The notes under the pieces are model-generated. The model searched no databases and was not told where the DNA came from. It saw only the letters and a program-made list of their open reading frames with translations. From the NCBI GenBank assembly GCA_026224875.1, contig JAMFRU010000048.1:1-61030 (forward strand): a stretch of DNA of 61,030 bases, read 5' to 3'. The stretch is from Acidocella sp. (GTDB lineage Bacteria; Pseudomonadota; Alphaproteobacteria; Acetobacterales; Acetobacteraceae). Positions within the stretch are counted from its first letter, which is position 1, and every line of letters begins with the position of its first letter. The translations under genes and the position numbers were made by a program. Shown here piece by piece: positions 53,584-61,030 of this stretch.

Positions 53584-55302
53584 TTACCCGAAGGTGAAGG
53601 AGAACACCTGCACGCCGGGGTCCAGGAACTCGATGGTAAAAGTCCGGTCCTGCACCGGGCCGGATTGGCGCACCAGCTGGTAAAGCCGAATGTCCTGGAC
53701 GGTGCCATAGCCTTGCGCATCCGTATCCGTGCCATGGTTTATGCCGGGGGCGGCACCATCGATAAGCACCCTGAACCGTACCGGGTGATTGCCGGCGGCC
53801 GGCCCCAGCACAAGATGCAGGTCCCGTGCATGGAAGCGGAACAGCACGGCACCTGGGGCAGCGTTCAGAACCGCCTCTTCACCGCCGTCATTCCATTGCC
53901 CTTGCAGCCCCCAGCTGTTGAGCTGCGGGGCGGTTGGCAAAGTATAATTGGCCACGGCATCCGGCGAAATCGGCTGTGGCGAGGCAAAATTCTGGGCGCG
54001 GTTGTAGCCAACATAGGTTTCGGGGGAATCCATGTCCTGCCCGTCCGCCGCCTGTTCCGCACCGCCGGCTGCGGGGTTAACGATGCCGGTGGGCACATTC
54101 TTATTGCCGGCCGCTGCGAGCAATTGTTGGATTTTGACTTCGGAGGCCGCGTAATCGCCCTCGCCAAAGCTCTGGCTACGGATGTTGCCGTCGGCGTCGA
54201 TCAGATATTCCGCCGGCCAATATTCGTTATTGAACGCCTGCCAGATCGCCAGCTTGCTATCCACAGCGACCGGATAGGTGATGCCGAGTTGCTTGACTGC
54301 CGTGGCGACATTGGCGGGGTCTTTCTCGAAGACAAATTCCGGCGAATGCACGCCAATCACCACCAGGCCATGGTCGTGATATTTCGCGTTCCAAGCCATG
54401 ACATAGGGCAGCGAACGCAGGCAGTTGATGCAGGAATAGGTCCAGAAATCCACCAGCACGACTTTGCCCCGGAGTTCCTGCGGCGTCAGCGGCGGGGAGT
54501 TAAGCCAGGTGACGGCGCCATCCAGCGGCGGGAACTGCGGATAATTACCGGCGGTCGTAGGCGGCACGGCGGGCTTGGGCGTTTCGCCAAAACGGTTGAG
54601 CAGGGATTGCTCGATCTTGTTGGTGCTGACGGCCGAGTATTTTGTCAGGAAGCCCTGGTCCAGGTTCAATGCTATAATCGCGACCGCGGCAAGCACCACG
54701 GCGCCAAGTACGCGGCGAACCCATTCGCCGATGGGAATGGAGCGTTTTAGCGCTTTGAAAACCCGTCCGCCGGCGAGCAAAGCCACGGCCAAGGATGTGG
54801 CGGCGCCGGCGGCGTAGCTGAGCAACAGTAGAGAGGTATGGGCGCTGGCACCTTCCAACGCAGCACCCGTGAGCACGAGGCCGAGAATGGGCCCGGCGCA
54901 TGGGGCCCATAAAAACCCCAAAGCAATGCCCAAAAGTGCCGCACCAACAACTTCGCTACGCTGGCCCTGATCGGCCGAGGCTGAGAGACGGTTGCCGATG
55001 GCGACCACCGGGCGTGTAAGGATGTTGGATAGTGCCGGGAACAGAAGTGTCAGCCCAAACACCGCCAACAGTGCCAGCGATGCGATCCGCCCGTACTCAT
55101 TGGCGCGCACAACCCAGCCGCCGCCGACGGCCGCCAGTGTCGCGATGGCTGCGAACATCACCGTCATGCCGGCCAGCATGGGCAATGTGCTGGTGAGAAA
55201 CGGACGCCCCGTGCGGGAGAAAACGAAAGGCAGAATTGGCAGGATGCATGGGCTGAGGATGGTCAGCACGCCACCAAGAAAGGTTACAAACAGCAGTGTC
55301 AC
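53584..55302 (-). CDS. dipZ: DipZ-type CcdA/thioredoxin fusion, cytochrome c biogenesis-like
   Basis: This 572-residue protein fuses a CcdA domain (about six spans; paired Cys at C19 in SPCILP and C135 in APCAGP) to a periplasmic thioredoxin-like domain. That domain has C291-I-N-C294 (WTYSCINCLRSLPYV). A 150-residue beta-rich C-terminal module follows. This matches DipZ, which passes electrons from the cytoplasm through CcdA to the exterior CxxC. Targets may include cytochrome c apoproteins or oxidised periplasmic thiols. The start is GTG 55302 behind GGAGAC. No cytochrome c maturation genes are adjacent. Confidence 0.9.
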   Translation of the reverse strand: MTLLFVTFLGGVLTILSPCILPILPFVFSRTGRPFLTSTLPMLAGMTVMFAAIATLAAVGGGWVVRANEYGRIASLALLAVFGLTLLFPALSNILTRPVVAIGNRLSASADQGQRSEVVGAALLGIALGFLWAPCAGPILGLVLTGAALEGASAHTSLLLLSYAAGAATSLAVALLAGGRVFKALKRSIPIGEWVRRVLGAVVLAAVAIIALNLDQGFLTKYSAVSTNKIEQSLLNRFGETPKPAVPPTTAGNYPQFPPLDGAVTWLNSPPLTPQELRGKVVLVDFWTYSCINCLRSLPYVMAWNAKYHDHGLVVIGVHSPEFVFEKDPANVATAVKQLGITYPVAVDSKLAIWQAFNNEYWPAEYLIDADGNIRSQSFGEGDYAASEVKIQQLLAAAGNKNVPTGIVNPAAGGAEQAADGQDMDSPETYVGYNRAQNFASPQPISPDAVANYTLPTAPQLNSWGLQGQWNDGGEEAVLNAAPGAVLFRFHARDLHLVLGPAAGNHPVRFRVLIDGAAPGINHGTDTDAQGYGTVQDIRLYQLVRQSGPVQDRTFTIEFLDPGVQVFSFTFG

Positions 55303-55498
55303 GATTGTCTCCCCATACGCTTGTCGCGTCTTAGACCATGTTTAGCGGGCGGCTTCTAATGCTGGTTGGGCATCATATCCATGCCGGGGGCAGCACACTC
55401 CCAAATGGGAATATACCCCGCCAGCCCGCTGGGGGATGGTTGCCGGGCAATACCGCGCCTCTCAAAGGGCGGGGCTCACGTTAAAGGGTAGGAACAAA

Positions 55499-56305
55499 AT
55501 GGATTTACAGCTCAAGGGCCGGCGCGCCCTCGTTACCGGCAGCAGCAGCGGCATTGGCGAGGGCATTGCCCGCATGCTGGCAGGCGAAGGCTGCGCCGTG
55601 GTGGTGCATGGCCGCAACCGCGAACGTGCGGAGAAGGTCGCGGCGGACATCAAGGCTGCCGGGGTCGCCATTGGCGATCTCTCGACGGATGAAGGCACTG
55701 CTTCTGTTCATGATCAGGCGCGGGCCGCACTCGGCGGCAATATCGAGATCCTCATCAACAATGCCGGCGGCAGTTCGACGGGCAATACAACGAAGTCGCC
55801 TATCGAAATCAGCATCGAGGATTATGTTTCCAATTACCACGCCAACGCCCTCTCTTCAGTGCGGCTGTGCCGGCTGGCCGTGCCGGATATGGTAGCCGCC
55901 AAATTTGGCCGGGTCATCAATGTTTCGAGCGCTGTTGCCGTGCAGCCCAACAATCTGGGCGCGGATTACTCAGGGGCCAAATCCGCGTTGAATAATTTCA
56001 CCGTCAGCCTGGCCGGTTCACTCAAAGGGGTCGGCGTTACGGTCAACACAGTCTCGCCCGGCGTTATCGCGGTGGACGGGCTGGTCCGGTTTGGCCGCAA
56101 AAAATATGGCAATGAGAACCTAACTGTTGAGGAAGTCACGCAGCGCCTGGCTGCCGAGAAGGTGTTCGATCTGCCGCCGGCCGGCCGGCTTGGGCTGCCG
56201 GAGGATCTGGCGCTCATTATCTGCACGCTGGCCAGTCCACGGTCAGGCTTCGTTACCGGTGCGAATTATCGCGTCGATGGCGGGCTGGTCCGCGGCCTTA
56301 ACTAA
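55499..56305 (+). CDS. Short-chain dehydrogenase/reductase
   Basis: This 268-residue classical SDR has TGSSSGIG at residues 13-20, NNAG at 87-90, Ser near 143, Y157 and K161 (DYSGAK). The C-terminal ending GANYRVDGG is typical. The Arg after the second strand (HGRNRER) suggests NADP preference. I chose ATG 55499 behind GTAGGA; the extra upstream 21 residues are unlikely. The DapB-like gene follows 20 nt later, so both may act on one substrate. Confidence 0.92.
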   Translation: MDLQLKGRRALVTGSSSGIGEGIARMLAGEGCAVVVHGRNRERAEKVAADIKAAGVAIGDLSTDEGTASVHDQARAALGGNIEILINNAGGSSTGNTTKSPIEISIEDYVSNYHANALSSVRLCRLAVPDMVAAKFGRVINVSSAVAVQPNNLGADYSGAKSALNNFTVSLAGSLKGVGVTVNTVSPGVIAVDGLVRFGRKKYGNENLTVEEVTQRLAAEKVFDLPPAGRLGLPEDLALIICTLASPRSGFVTGANYRVDGGLVRGLN

Positions 56306-56325
56306 AAATAACAGGATGAATCATT

Positions 56326-57378
56326 ATGTCCGAGAAAACCTATCGCGTTATTCAATGGGCCACCGGCACCGTCGGCAAGGCAGCTCTTAAGTATTTTATC
56401 GAGAATCCCGTGCTCGATCTGGTCGGCGTCTATGTCACCAATCCTGAGAAAATCGGCAAAGATGCAGGCGATCTCGCCGGTCTTCCTAAAACCGGCATCA
56501 TCGCGACAAATGACGCGGAAGCACTCATAGCGCTCGATGCCGATTGCGTTCTTTTCGCGGCCACCGCAGGTCCTGGGGCTCTTGACCCCATTTGCCGGCT
56601 GCTGGCCTCGGGCAAAAATGTCATTTCGACGGCTGGCCCGTTCCTGCCGAACAAATGGTTCCCGGAAGATGCGACGAAGATCGAGGCGGCCTGCCGCGCG
56701 GGCAACAGCACCTTCCATGGCGCCGGCATTCATCCGGGCTTCTCCGGCGACATATTGCCGCTTACCCTCGCCCGGCTGATGAACCGGATCGACTGCATCG
56801 AGGTCACCGAAATCATCGATAAACTTCGCAACCCGATGATCTATACCGAGATCATGGGTTTCGGCGCCGATCCGGAAGAGCTTCTGGCCAACCCGCGCCG
56901 CTCGCCCGATACGTATAAGTACTTTTACTCCTCCATGGAGATGATCGCCACGGGGCTGGGCAAGACGATCGAGAAGGTTACGACCAGGCTGGAGGTCTCG
57001 AAGGCCAAGAACGACATCATCCACCCGCATGGCGTGGTGAAGAAAGGCATGGTCGGCGGCCAGCATTATGAATGGACCGCCTGGGTCGAGGGCGCACCAT
57101 TGATCGTCTATCATTTCTACTGGCAGTTGGGGGAGGAGCTGGAACCTCTATGGGAGCAGGGCGAAGCCCGCTACCGCGTGGTCATCAAGGGCGACCCGCC
57201 GCTTGAATGCCATCTGATGGGCGGCAAGGATGCAGACGGCCGCCATCCCTTCCTTGGCCTGCCCTGGACCGGGCTGGTCGGCTGCACTTCCGTGCCGGCG
57301 GTCTGCGATGCCACACCAGGGGTGGTTACTCATCTTGATTTCGGTGTTGTCCAGCCACGCGGGTTGGTGCGGCGGTGA
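56326..57378 (+). CDS. DapB-like NAD(P)-dependent reductase/amine dehydrogenase family
   Basis: This 350-residue protein has an N-terminal Rossmann fold (YRVIQWATGTVGKAALKYF) resembling dihydrodipicolinate reductase. The later GAGIHPGFSGDILPLTLARL near residue 130 is typical of the 2,4-diaminopentanoate dehydrogenase-like group. Other members reduce or oxidise small carbonyl or amino substrates. It lies 20 nt after the SDR, and the 3' end is 34 nt from the convergent catalase gene. Sequence alone does not give the substrate. Confidence 0.85.
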   Translation: MSEKTYRVIQWATGTVGKAALKYFIENPVLDLVGVYVTNPEKIGKDAGDLAGLPKTGIIATNDAEALIALDADCVLFAATAGPGALDPICRLLASGKNVISTAGPFLPNKWFPEDATKIEAACRAGNSTFHGAGIHPGFSGDILPLTLARLMNRIDCIEVTEIIDKLRNPMIYTEIMGFGADPEELLANPRRSPDTYKYFYSSMEMIATGLGKTIEKVTTRLEVSKAKNDIIHPHGVVKKGMVGGQHYEWTAWVEGAPLIVYHFYWQLGEELEPLWEQGEARYRVVIKGDPPLECHLMGGKDADGRHPFLGLPWTGLVGCTSVPAVCDATPGVVTHLDFGVVQPRGLVRR

Positions 57379-57412
57379 GGTGAGGGCCGGGGCTCCTGCC
57401 CCGGCCCTCACT

Positions 57413-59542
57413 TTAAACCGCGTGGACCACCGCCTCGCGTTCCCAAAACCGCAGCTCGCCGCAGGCCGCGATGAAGGTCTCGGCATCGGCTGGCGACGTC
57501 AGTTCGACAAATCCGGCATCCATATCCGCCGCGATGTTCGCCTTGTCGAACAGGGGCATGGCATCGGCACAATAGGCGATGAATTTGGCATGGGCGAAGG
57601 CATCATTCACGAAGTCCTTGGCCGTCGCCTCATTCGCCAGCAGCGCCGCGCCGGCGGCCGAGGGGATAATCGCCACGGCGTCGTAGAGCACGGACGGGCC
57701 GCCGTTGATCTTCTGCTTGACCGGCAGAACCATGCCTTTGGTGCAGGTAACGCCGCCGATTTTCGGCCCCACCAACTCATAAACACCCCCCGCCGCTTCA
57801 ACGGCATTCTGAAGTGCTGCGAGCAGTTTCGCATCCACACCGTCCGTTACCAATATGCCGAGCTTGCGCCCCTCAAACCGCTTCGGGCCGTTGGCGATGA
57901 TGGACAATGCGGCGGAAGGCGGCAAATCCTTGATGACCGGCCGCGCCGGCGTTGCCGGCTTCGGCAGTTCAGCCAGGCCCAGACCATCCGCGACAAGCTT
58001 GGCGAGCGTTTTGTCGACGTTCAGCAAGTGGGAGACCATGCGGGCGCGAATGGCCGGCGTTTCCACCTTGCTGAGTTCGAACACGAAGGCGTCTTTAATG
58101 TGGGTTTGCTCAATCGGCGTCTGGCTGACGAAAAATTGCCGAGCCTGGCTGTAATGGTCGGCAAATTTTTCACCCTTGGCCTGCAATTTATCACCCGTGA
58201 TCTGCTCAGCCGCGGGCTTGTAGCCAAGTGTGGGGGATTCGCGGGGCCCACCGATTTCCGGCCCCCAGGAATTGGGCTCATAATTCGCGCGGCCTTTTGG
58301 GTTGATCATCGCCATATGCCCGTCCTGCTGGAAGGTATGGAAAGGGCATTTCGGCGCGTTGATCGGCAGATGCGTGAAATTGGTGCTGCCCAAACGCTTC
58401 AGCTGCGTATCCAGATACGAGAAATTACGGCCTTGCAGCAGCGGGTCGTTGGTGAAGCCGACGCCGGGCGGCACGTTGCCGGTGGAAAACGCAACCTGCT
58501 CGGTTTCGGCGAAGAAATTATCGACGACCCGGTTCAGTACCAGCCGGCCGACAATTTTAACCGGCACCAGCTCCTCGGGAATGAACTTGGTCGCATCGAG
58601 CACATCGAAGTCAAATGATTCGGCAAACGCCTCGTCAAACAACTGCACGCCGAACTCCCATTCAGCCGGGGTGCCGGCCTGGATCGCATCCCACAAATCA
58701 CGGCGGTGGAAATCTGGATCGGCCCCGTTGAGTTTTACGGCTTCATTCCATACCACGGATTGCAACCCGAGTTTCGGCTTCCAATGGAATTTCACGAAGG
58801 TGGTTTTGCCGGCGGCGTCGATCAACCGGAAGGTGTGAACACCGAACCCTTCCATGAACCGAAAACTGCGCGGCAGCGTACGGTCAGACATGATCCACAT
58901 CGCCATATGCATCGCTTCCGGTGACAATGAGATGAAGTCCCAGAAATTGTCATGCGCTGTTTGTGCCTGGGGAAAGCCCCGGTCGGGCTCCTGTTTGGCG
59001 GCATGAATAAGATCCGGGAACTTGATCGCGTCCTGAATGAAAAACACCGGGATGTTGTTGCCGACAATATCCCAATTGCCTTGCTGCGTGTAGATTTTTA
59101 CCGCAAAGCCGCGCACATCGCGCGCCACATCGGGCGAACCTTTATTGCCGGCTACCGTGGAGAAGCGCACAAATGCCGGGGTTTGTTCACCCGCGCGCTG
59201 GAACACATCTGCCGTGGAGAGCCCGGCCAAGGTCGTGTCCGTCATTTCAAAAAAACCATGCGCGCCAAAACCGCGTGCATGCACGACGCGTTCCGGAATA
59301 CGTTCATGGTCAAAATGAAAGATTTTTTCACGTAGATGAAAATCTTCGAGCAGCACCGGTCCGCGCGGTCCGATTTTTAGTGAATTCTGATCGTCGGCTA
59401 CTGGAATGCCCTGGGCCGTGGTCAGCACCGGTGTGTCGCCATCCGCGATCTGATGTGTCTCGCCACCCTGGCCACGGAGGAATTTTTCCGCACCGATATT
59501 AGCTTCGGCCAGTTTACCGGGGCCGGATTTAGATTTCGCCAC
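57413..59542 (-). CDS. katE: Large-subunit catalase (HPII/KatE type)
   Basis: This 709-residue monofunctional heme catalase has catalytic H88 ([11 protein letters not shown]) and N162 ([14 protein letters not shown]). The heme Tyr is in [13 protein letters not shown] near residue 385. After about residue 550 comes the extra C-terminal domain with a flavodoxin/DJ-1-like fold ([19 protein letters not shown]) that marks large-subunit catalases. The start is GTG 59542 with GGAGG 6 nt upstream. It would remove hydrogen peroxide made by flavin oxygenases and respiration. It is monocistronic. Confidence 0.95.
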   Translation of the reverse strand: MAKSKSGPGKLAEANIGAEKFLRGQGGETHQIADGDTPVLTTAQGIPVADDQNSLKIGPRGPVLLEDFHLREKIFHFDHERIPERVVHARGFGAHGFFEMTDTTLAGLSTADVFQRAGEQTPAFVRFSTVAGNKGSPDVARDVRGFAVKIYTQQGNWDIVGNNIPVFFIQDAIKFPDLIHAAKQEPDRGFPQAQTAHDNFWDFISLSPEAMHMAMWIMSDRTLPRSFRFMEGFGVHTFRLIDAAGKTTFVKFHWKPKLGLQSVVWNEAVKLNGADPDFHRRDLWDAIQAGTPAEWEFGVQLFDEAFAESFDFDVLDATKFIPEELVPVKIVGRLVLNRVVDNFFAETEQVAFSTGNVPPGVGFTNDPLLQGRNFSYLDTQLKRLGSTNFTHLPINAPKCPFHTFQQDGHMAMINPKGRANYEPNSWGPEIGGPRESPTLGYKPAAEQITGDKLQAKGEKFADHYSQARQFFVSQTPIEQTHIKDAFVFELSKVETPAIRARMVSHLLNVDKTLAKLVADGLGLAELPKPATPARPVIKDLPPSAALSIIANGPKRFEGRKLGILVTDGVDAKLLAALQNAVEAAGGVYELVGPKIGGVTCTKGMVLPVKQKINGGPSVLYDAVAIIPSAAGAALLANEATAKDFVNDAFAHAKFIAYCADAMPLFDKANIAADMDAGFVELTSPADAETFIAACGELRFWEREAVVHAV

Positions 59543-59782
59543 TGAGTTCCTCCATGTGATCAGACGTTGCCGTGTGATTTGGGAACCCACGAACGATCCG
59601 GCGCCATTCTGGCGGTAAATTAAGATGACATTAGATTAAGCCGTCCCGATTAAGCCCTGCCTATCCCGTTATCGCGATTGCCGCTGCAATAGTTTTCAAA
59701 CGCCCATAGTTATTGTATGGGCTGGGCCAGCTGGCATTTGCTTTGAGTGTTGGCCTTGATTTTCAATAAGGAATGCCGAAAC
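59543..59782. promoter_or_regulatory. Divergent spacer between catalase and H1-like gene
   Basis: This 240-nt spacer holds both promoters. GCCCATA-GTTATTG-TATGGGC at 59702-59722 is a perfect inverted repeat and could be an operator. AAGGA near 59768-59772 is the likely ribosome site of the H1-like gene. I found no clear EcfG-type (GGAAC...GTT) promoter. Confidence 0.45.
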
Positions 59783-60238
59783 ATGGCGAAAGCCGCACCG
59801 AAAAAAGCCGCCAAACTTGCAACCAAGCCGGGCCGCCCGGCCGCCGCCAAGACCGCCAAGCCGGTTAAGGCCGCAGCGCCCGTGAAAAAGCCCGCTGCTG
59901 TGAAAGCTCCGGTGGTCAGCAAGGATGAATTGCGCGCCCAGCTTGAGAAAGCACAGAACACCATCGCCACATTGCGCACGAAGAGCCGCGAGGCCGTTCG
60001 CGCCGCCAAGACATCCGCGGCACAGATTGGCGAGCTTGAAGCCAAGCTTGCGCAGTTGGAGAAAAAGCTGGCTGCCCAGCCGAAGCCGGCTAAGGCCGCC
60101 CCCGCTGAAGTGAAAGCCGAAGTGAAACCGCGTGGCCGCAAGGCTGCTGCGAAGCCTGACGCACCGGTTGAATCCCATGACGCGCCAGACGAATCGTTCG
60201 ATCCGGCACCGGCAGACGGCGAAACCACCGAGGATTAA
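59783..60238 (+). CDS. Histone H1-like, Lys/Ala/Pro-rich nucleoid protein
   Basis: This 151-residue protein has a basic N-terminal tail (residues 1-50) full of Lys, Ala and Pro (KAAKLATKPGRPAAAK). A coiled coil follows at about residues 53-112 (KDELRAQLEKAQNTIATLR, IGELEAKLAQLEKKLA), then an RGRKAAAKPDA patch and an acidic tail. This is the layout of bacterial histone H1-like and AlgP-type DNA binders, and the GRP core suggests AT-hook-like minor-groove contact. I chose ATG 59783 behind AAGGA. Its highly biased codons also make long false frames on the opposite strand. Confidence 0.82.
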   Translation: MAKAAPKKAAKLATKPGRPAAAKTAKPVKAAAPVKKPAAVKAPVVSKDELRAQLEKAQNTIATLRTKSREAVRAAKTSAAQIGELEAKLAQLEKKLAAQPKPAKAAPAEVKAEVKPRGRKAAAKPDAPVESHDAPDESFDPAPADGETTED

Positions 60239-60288
60239 ATCCTACAGAACGCCGGTGCGGCTGAACAAAGCCCGCACCGGCAAACCGT

Positions 60289-60693
60289 TCACACCAAATC
60301 TGCCGCGAAGCGTTTCAAATCCGCCAGCGCGCAATACTCCAAGGCGCTTATCTCCGTCGCCCGCAGAAAAACCCGTGGCGCCGCGCCAGCCAGAAACGCC
60401 TCCTGCCAGCGCGGGGCGCACAGGCACCAGCGGTCACCCGGCTTTAGCCCAGCAAAGCCGAACTCCAGCCTGGGCGTGCTGAGGTCATTGCCCTGCACCT
60501 TGCTCAGCTCCAAAAACGCCGCCGTCATCTCGACGCAAACCGTATGGCTGCCCGCATCTTCCGGCCCGGTGGTGCAGCATCCGTCGCGGTAGAAGCCGGT
60601 GATAGGGTCGTAGGAACAGGGTTCCAGCACGGTACTCAGCACGTTTAACGAGCTTTCCCGCCGCCCACCGCCGCCGCCGCTATCCAATGGCAT
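60289..60693 (-). CDS. DUF2237 family protein
   Basis: This 134-residue protein matches the DUF2237 pattern: NVLSTVLEPCSYDPITGFYRDGCC near the start, then DAGSHTVCVEMTAAFLELSKVQGNDLSTP in two parts, and FAGLKPGDRWCLCAPRWQEAF. Conserved Cys, including a CC pair, suggest a metal site or redox role. The function is unknown across the family. It starts at ATG 60693 behind GGGAG. A Gly run at residues 6-10 precedes the conserved part. Confidence 0.9.
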   Translation of the reverse strand: MPLDSGGGGGRRESSLNVLSTVLEPCSYDPITGFYRDGCCTTGPEDAGSHTVCVEMTAAFLELSKVQGNDLSTPRLEFGFAGLKPGDRWCLCAPRWQEAFLAGAAPRVFLRATEISALEYCALADLKRFAADLV

Positions 60694-60791
60694 TTTCCGC
60701 TCCCTTGCTGCTCGCCGTTCGTTAGGTCATCTTCAAGCGGGGCCATCTTCAGACGGCCATCAAATTTACGGTTTACTTACGGGAGCACGTT

Positions 60792-60905
60792 TTGTCGAAT
60801 TTAACGGGGCCTAGCTGGGGCCCGGCGTCCAAGGGCGCGCCCAAACAACTGGTGGTCCTCTGCCATGGCGTAGGCTCGGACGGCAATGATTTAATCAGCC
60901 TTGGG
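60792..60905 (+). pseudogene. Alpha/beta-hydrolase (phospholipase/carboxylesterase type), interrupted
   Basis: The open frame begins at TTG 60792 behind GGGAG and reads LTGPSWGPASKGAPKQL then VVLCHGVGSDGNDLISL. This is the N-terminus of a carboxylesterase/phospholipase with the oxyanion HG motif. After residue 38 the match ends and the frame becomes GWVQLMSAT and stops. The change coincides with the left end of the IS30-like element. The catalytic Ser, Asp and His lie downstream of this point, so the protein is inactive in this strain. Confidence 0.75.
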
Positions 60906-61030
60906 TGGGTTCAACTGATGAGCGCAACATGATTGATTTCATGATGTTCTTTGGAGGTTGTTATGGCACGTACTGGTCGGCCTGGTTTATCGGCGGCGCA
61001 GAAGAAGGAGCTTTGGGCGCGGTGGCGGGA
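60900..61030 (+). mobile_element. IS30-family insertion sequence, left end (continues beyond window)
   Basis: The element begins near 60900-60906, where the hydrolase sequence is lost. Its probable terminal repeat is TGGGTGGGTTCAACTGATG and the bases after it up to GCGCAACA. The transposase gene starts inside at 60963. The right end, second terminal repeat and target duplication lie outside the window. The exact left boundary is uncertain by several bases. Confidence 0.7.
60963..61030 (+). CDS. IS30 family transposase, N-terminal fragment
   Basis: ATG 60963 follows GGAGG and opens MARTGRPGLSAAQKKELW then ARWR. This N-terminus is characteristic of IS30-type transposases, whose helix-turn-helix binds the terminal repeats. 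The gene is cut by the window edge, so completeness cannot be judged. Confidence 0.75.
   Translation, partial: MARTGRPGLSAAQKKELWARWR

Noticed and set aside
57230-58618. + strand open frame of 462 codons inside the catalase gene
   Set aside because: It is antisense to a catalase with intact active-site residues, and its N-terminal part overlaps the end of the DapB-like gene in another frame.
59696-60178. Two minus-strand open frames opposite the H1-like gene
   Set aside because: The Lys/Ala-rich sense coding sequence forces open frames with Gly, Leu and Phe on the opposite strand. No domain is seen.

Overview
The window is GC-rich alphaproteobacterial chromosomal DNA. The closest overall feel is Acetobacteraceae (an Acidocella/Acidiphilium/Rhodopila-like organism). 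This is inferred from gene content: an AIDA-repeat protein ending in a Hint domain, a GH15 glucoamylase, DipZ, a large catalase and the EgtD/EgtB pair. There is no rRNA or other taxonomic marker. I recognised no tRNA, rRNA or CRISPR array.

Positions 1-24.8 kb form an accessory, catabolic-looking region. Five genes for luciferase-like (LLM) flavin-dependent monooxygenases lie among a class III CoA-transferase, a Rieske oxygenase, a TauD/TfdA dioxygenase, SDRs, a GST, a cupin, a sulfotransferase, two hotdog thioesterases and several regulators (GntR, AraC, TetR, AraC). Short operons face both ways, each near its own regulator. MATE, DUF938, ABC-F and PEP-mutase-like genes fill 17.8-22.6 kb. One SDR in this region is reduced to a 73-residue relic.

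Positions 25-38.4 kb hold a 1626-residue AIDA-repeat/Hint protein, a FAD/NAD(P)-binding protein, and a tight + strand operon. That operon encodes a sulfonate-type ABC importer (SsuA, SsuC, SsuB order), a GPH-type symporter and a Cys-type sulfatase, followed by a sixth LLM monooxygenase. It reads as import and cleavage of organosulfur compounds.

Positions 38.4-60.8 kb look more like core genome. They hold ergothioneine synthesis (egtD-egtB), MFS exporters, an MscS channel, an FMN reductase, an amine oxidase, a GT2 glycosyltransferase, a [2Fe-2S] protein, glucoamylase, DipZ, SDR plus a DapB-like reductase, a large catalase, a histone-H1-like protein and DUF2237. A decayed MscS-type channel lies at 52.9-53.5 kb. 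At the right edge an IS30-family element interrupts an alpha/beta-hydrolase gene and runs out of the window.

Base composition changes along the window. The + strand is strongly G over C up to about 38 kb on genes of both orientations, near balance at 38-47 kb, and C over G after that. This is the sign change expected across a replication terminus. The most distinctive elements are the LLM/organosulfur gene set, the AIDA-Hint protein, the repeat-rich region upstream of the GntR gene, and the several gene relics.
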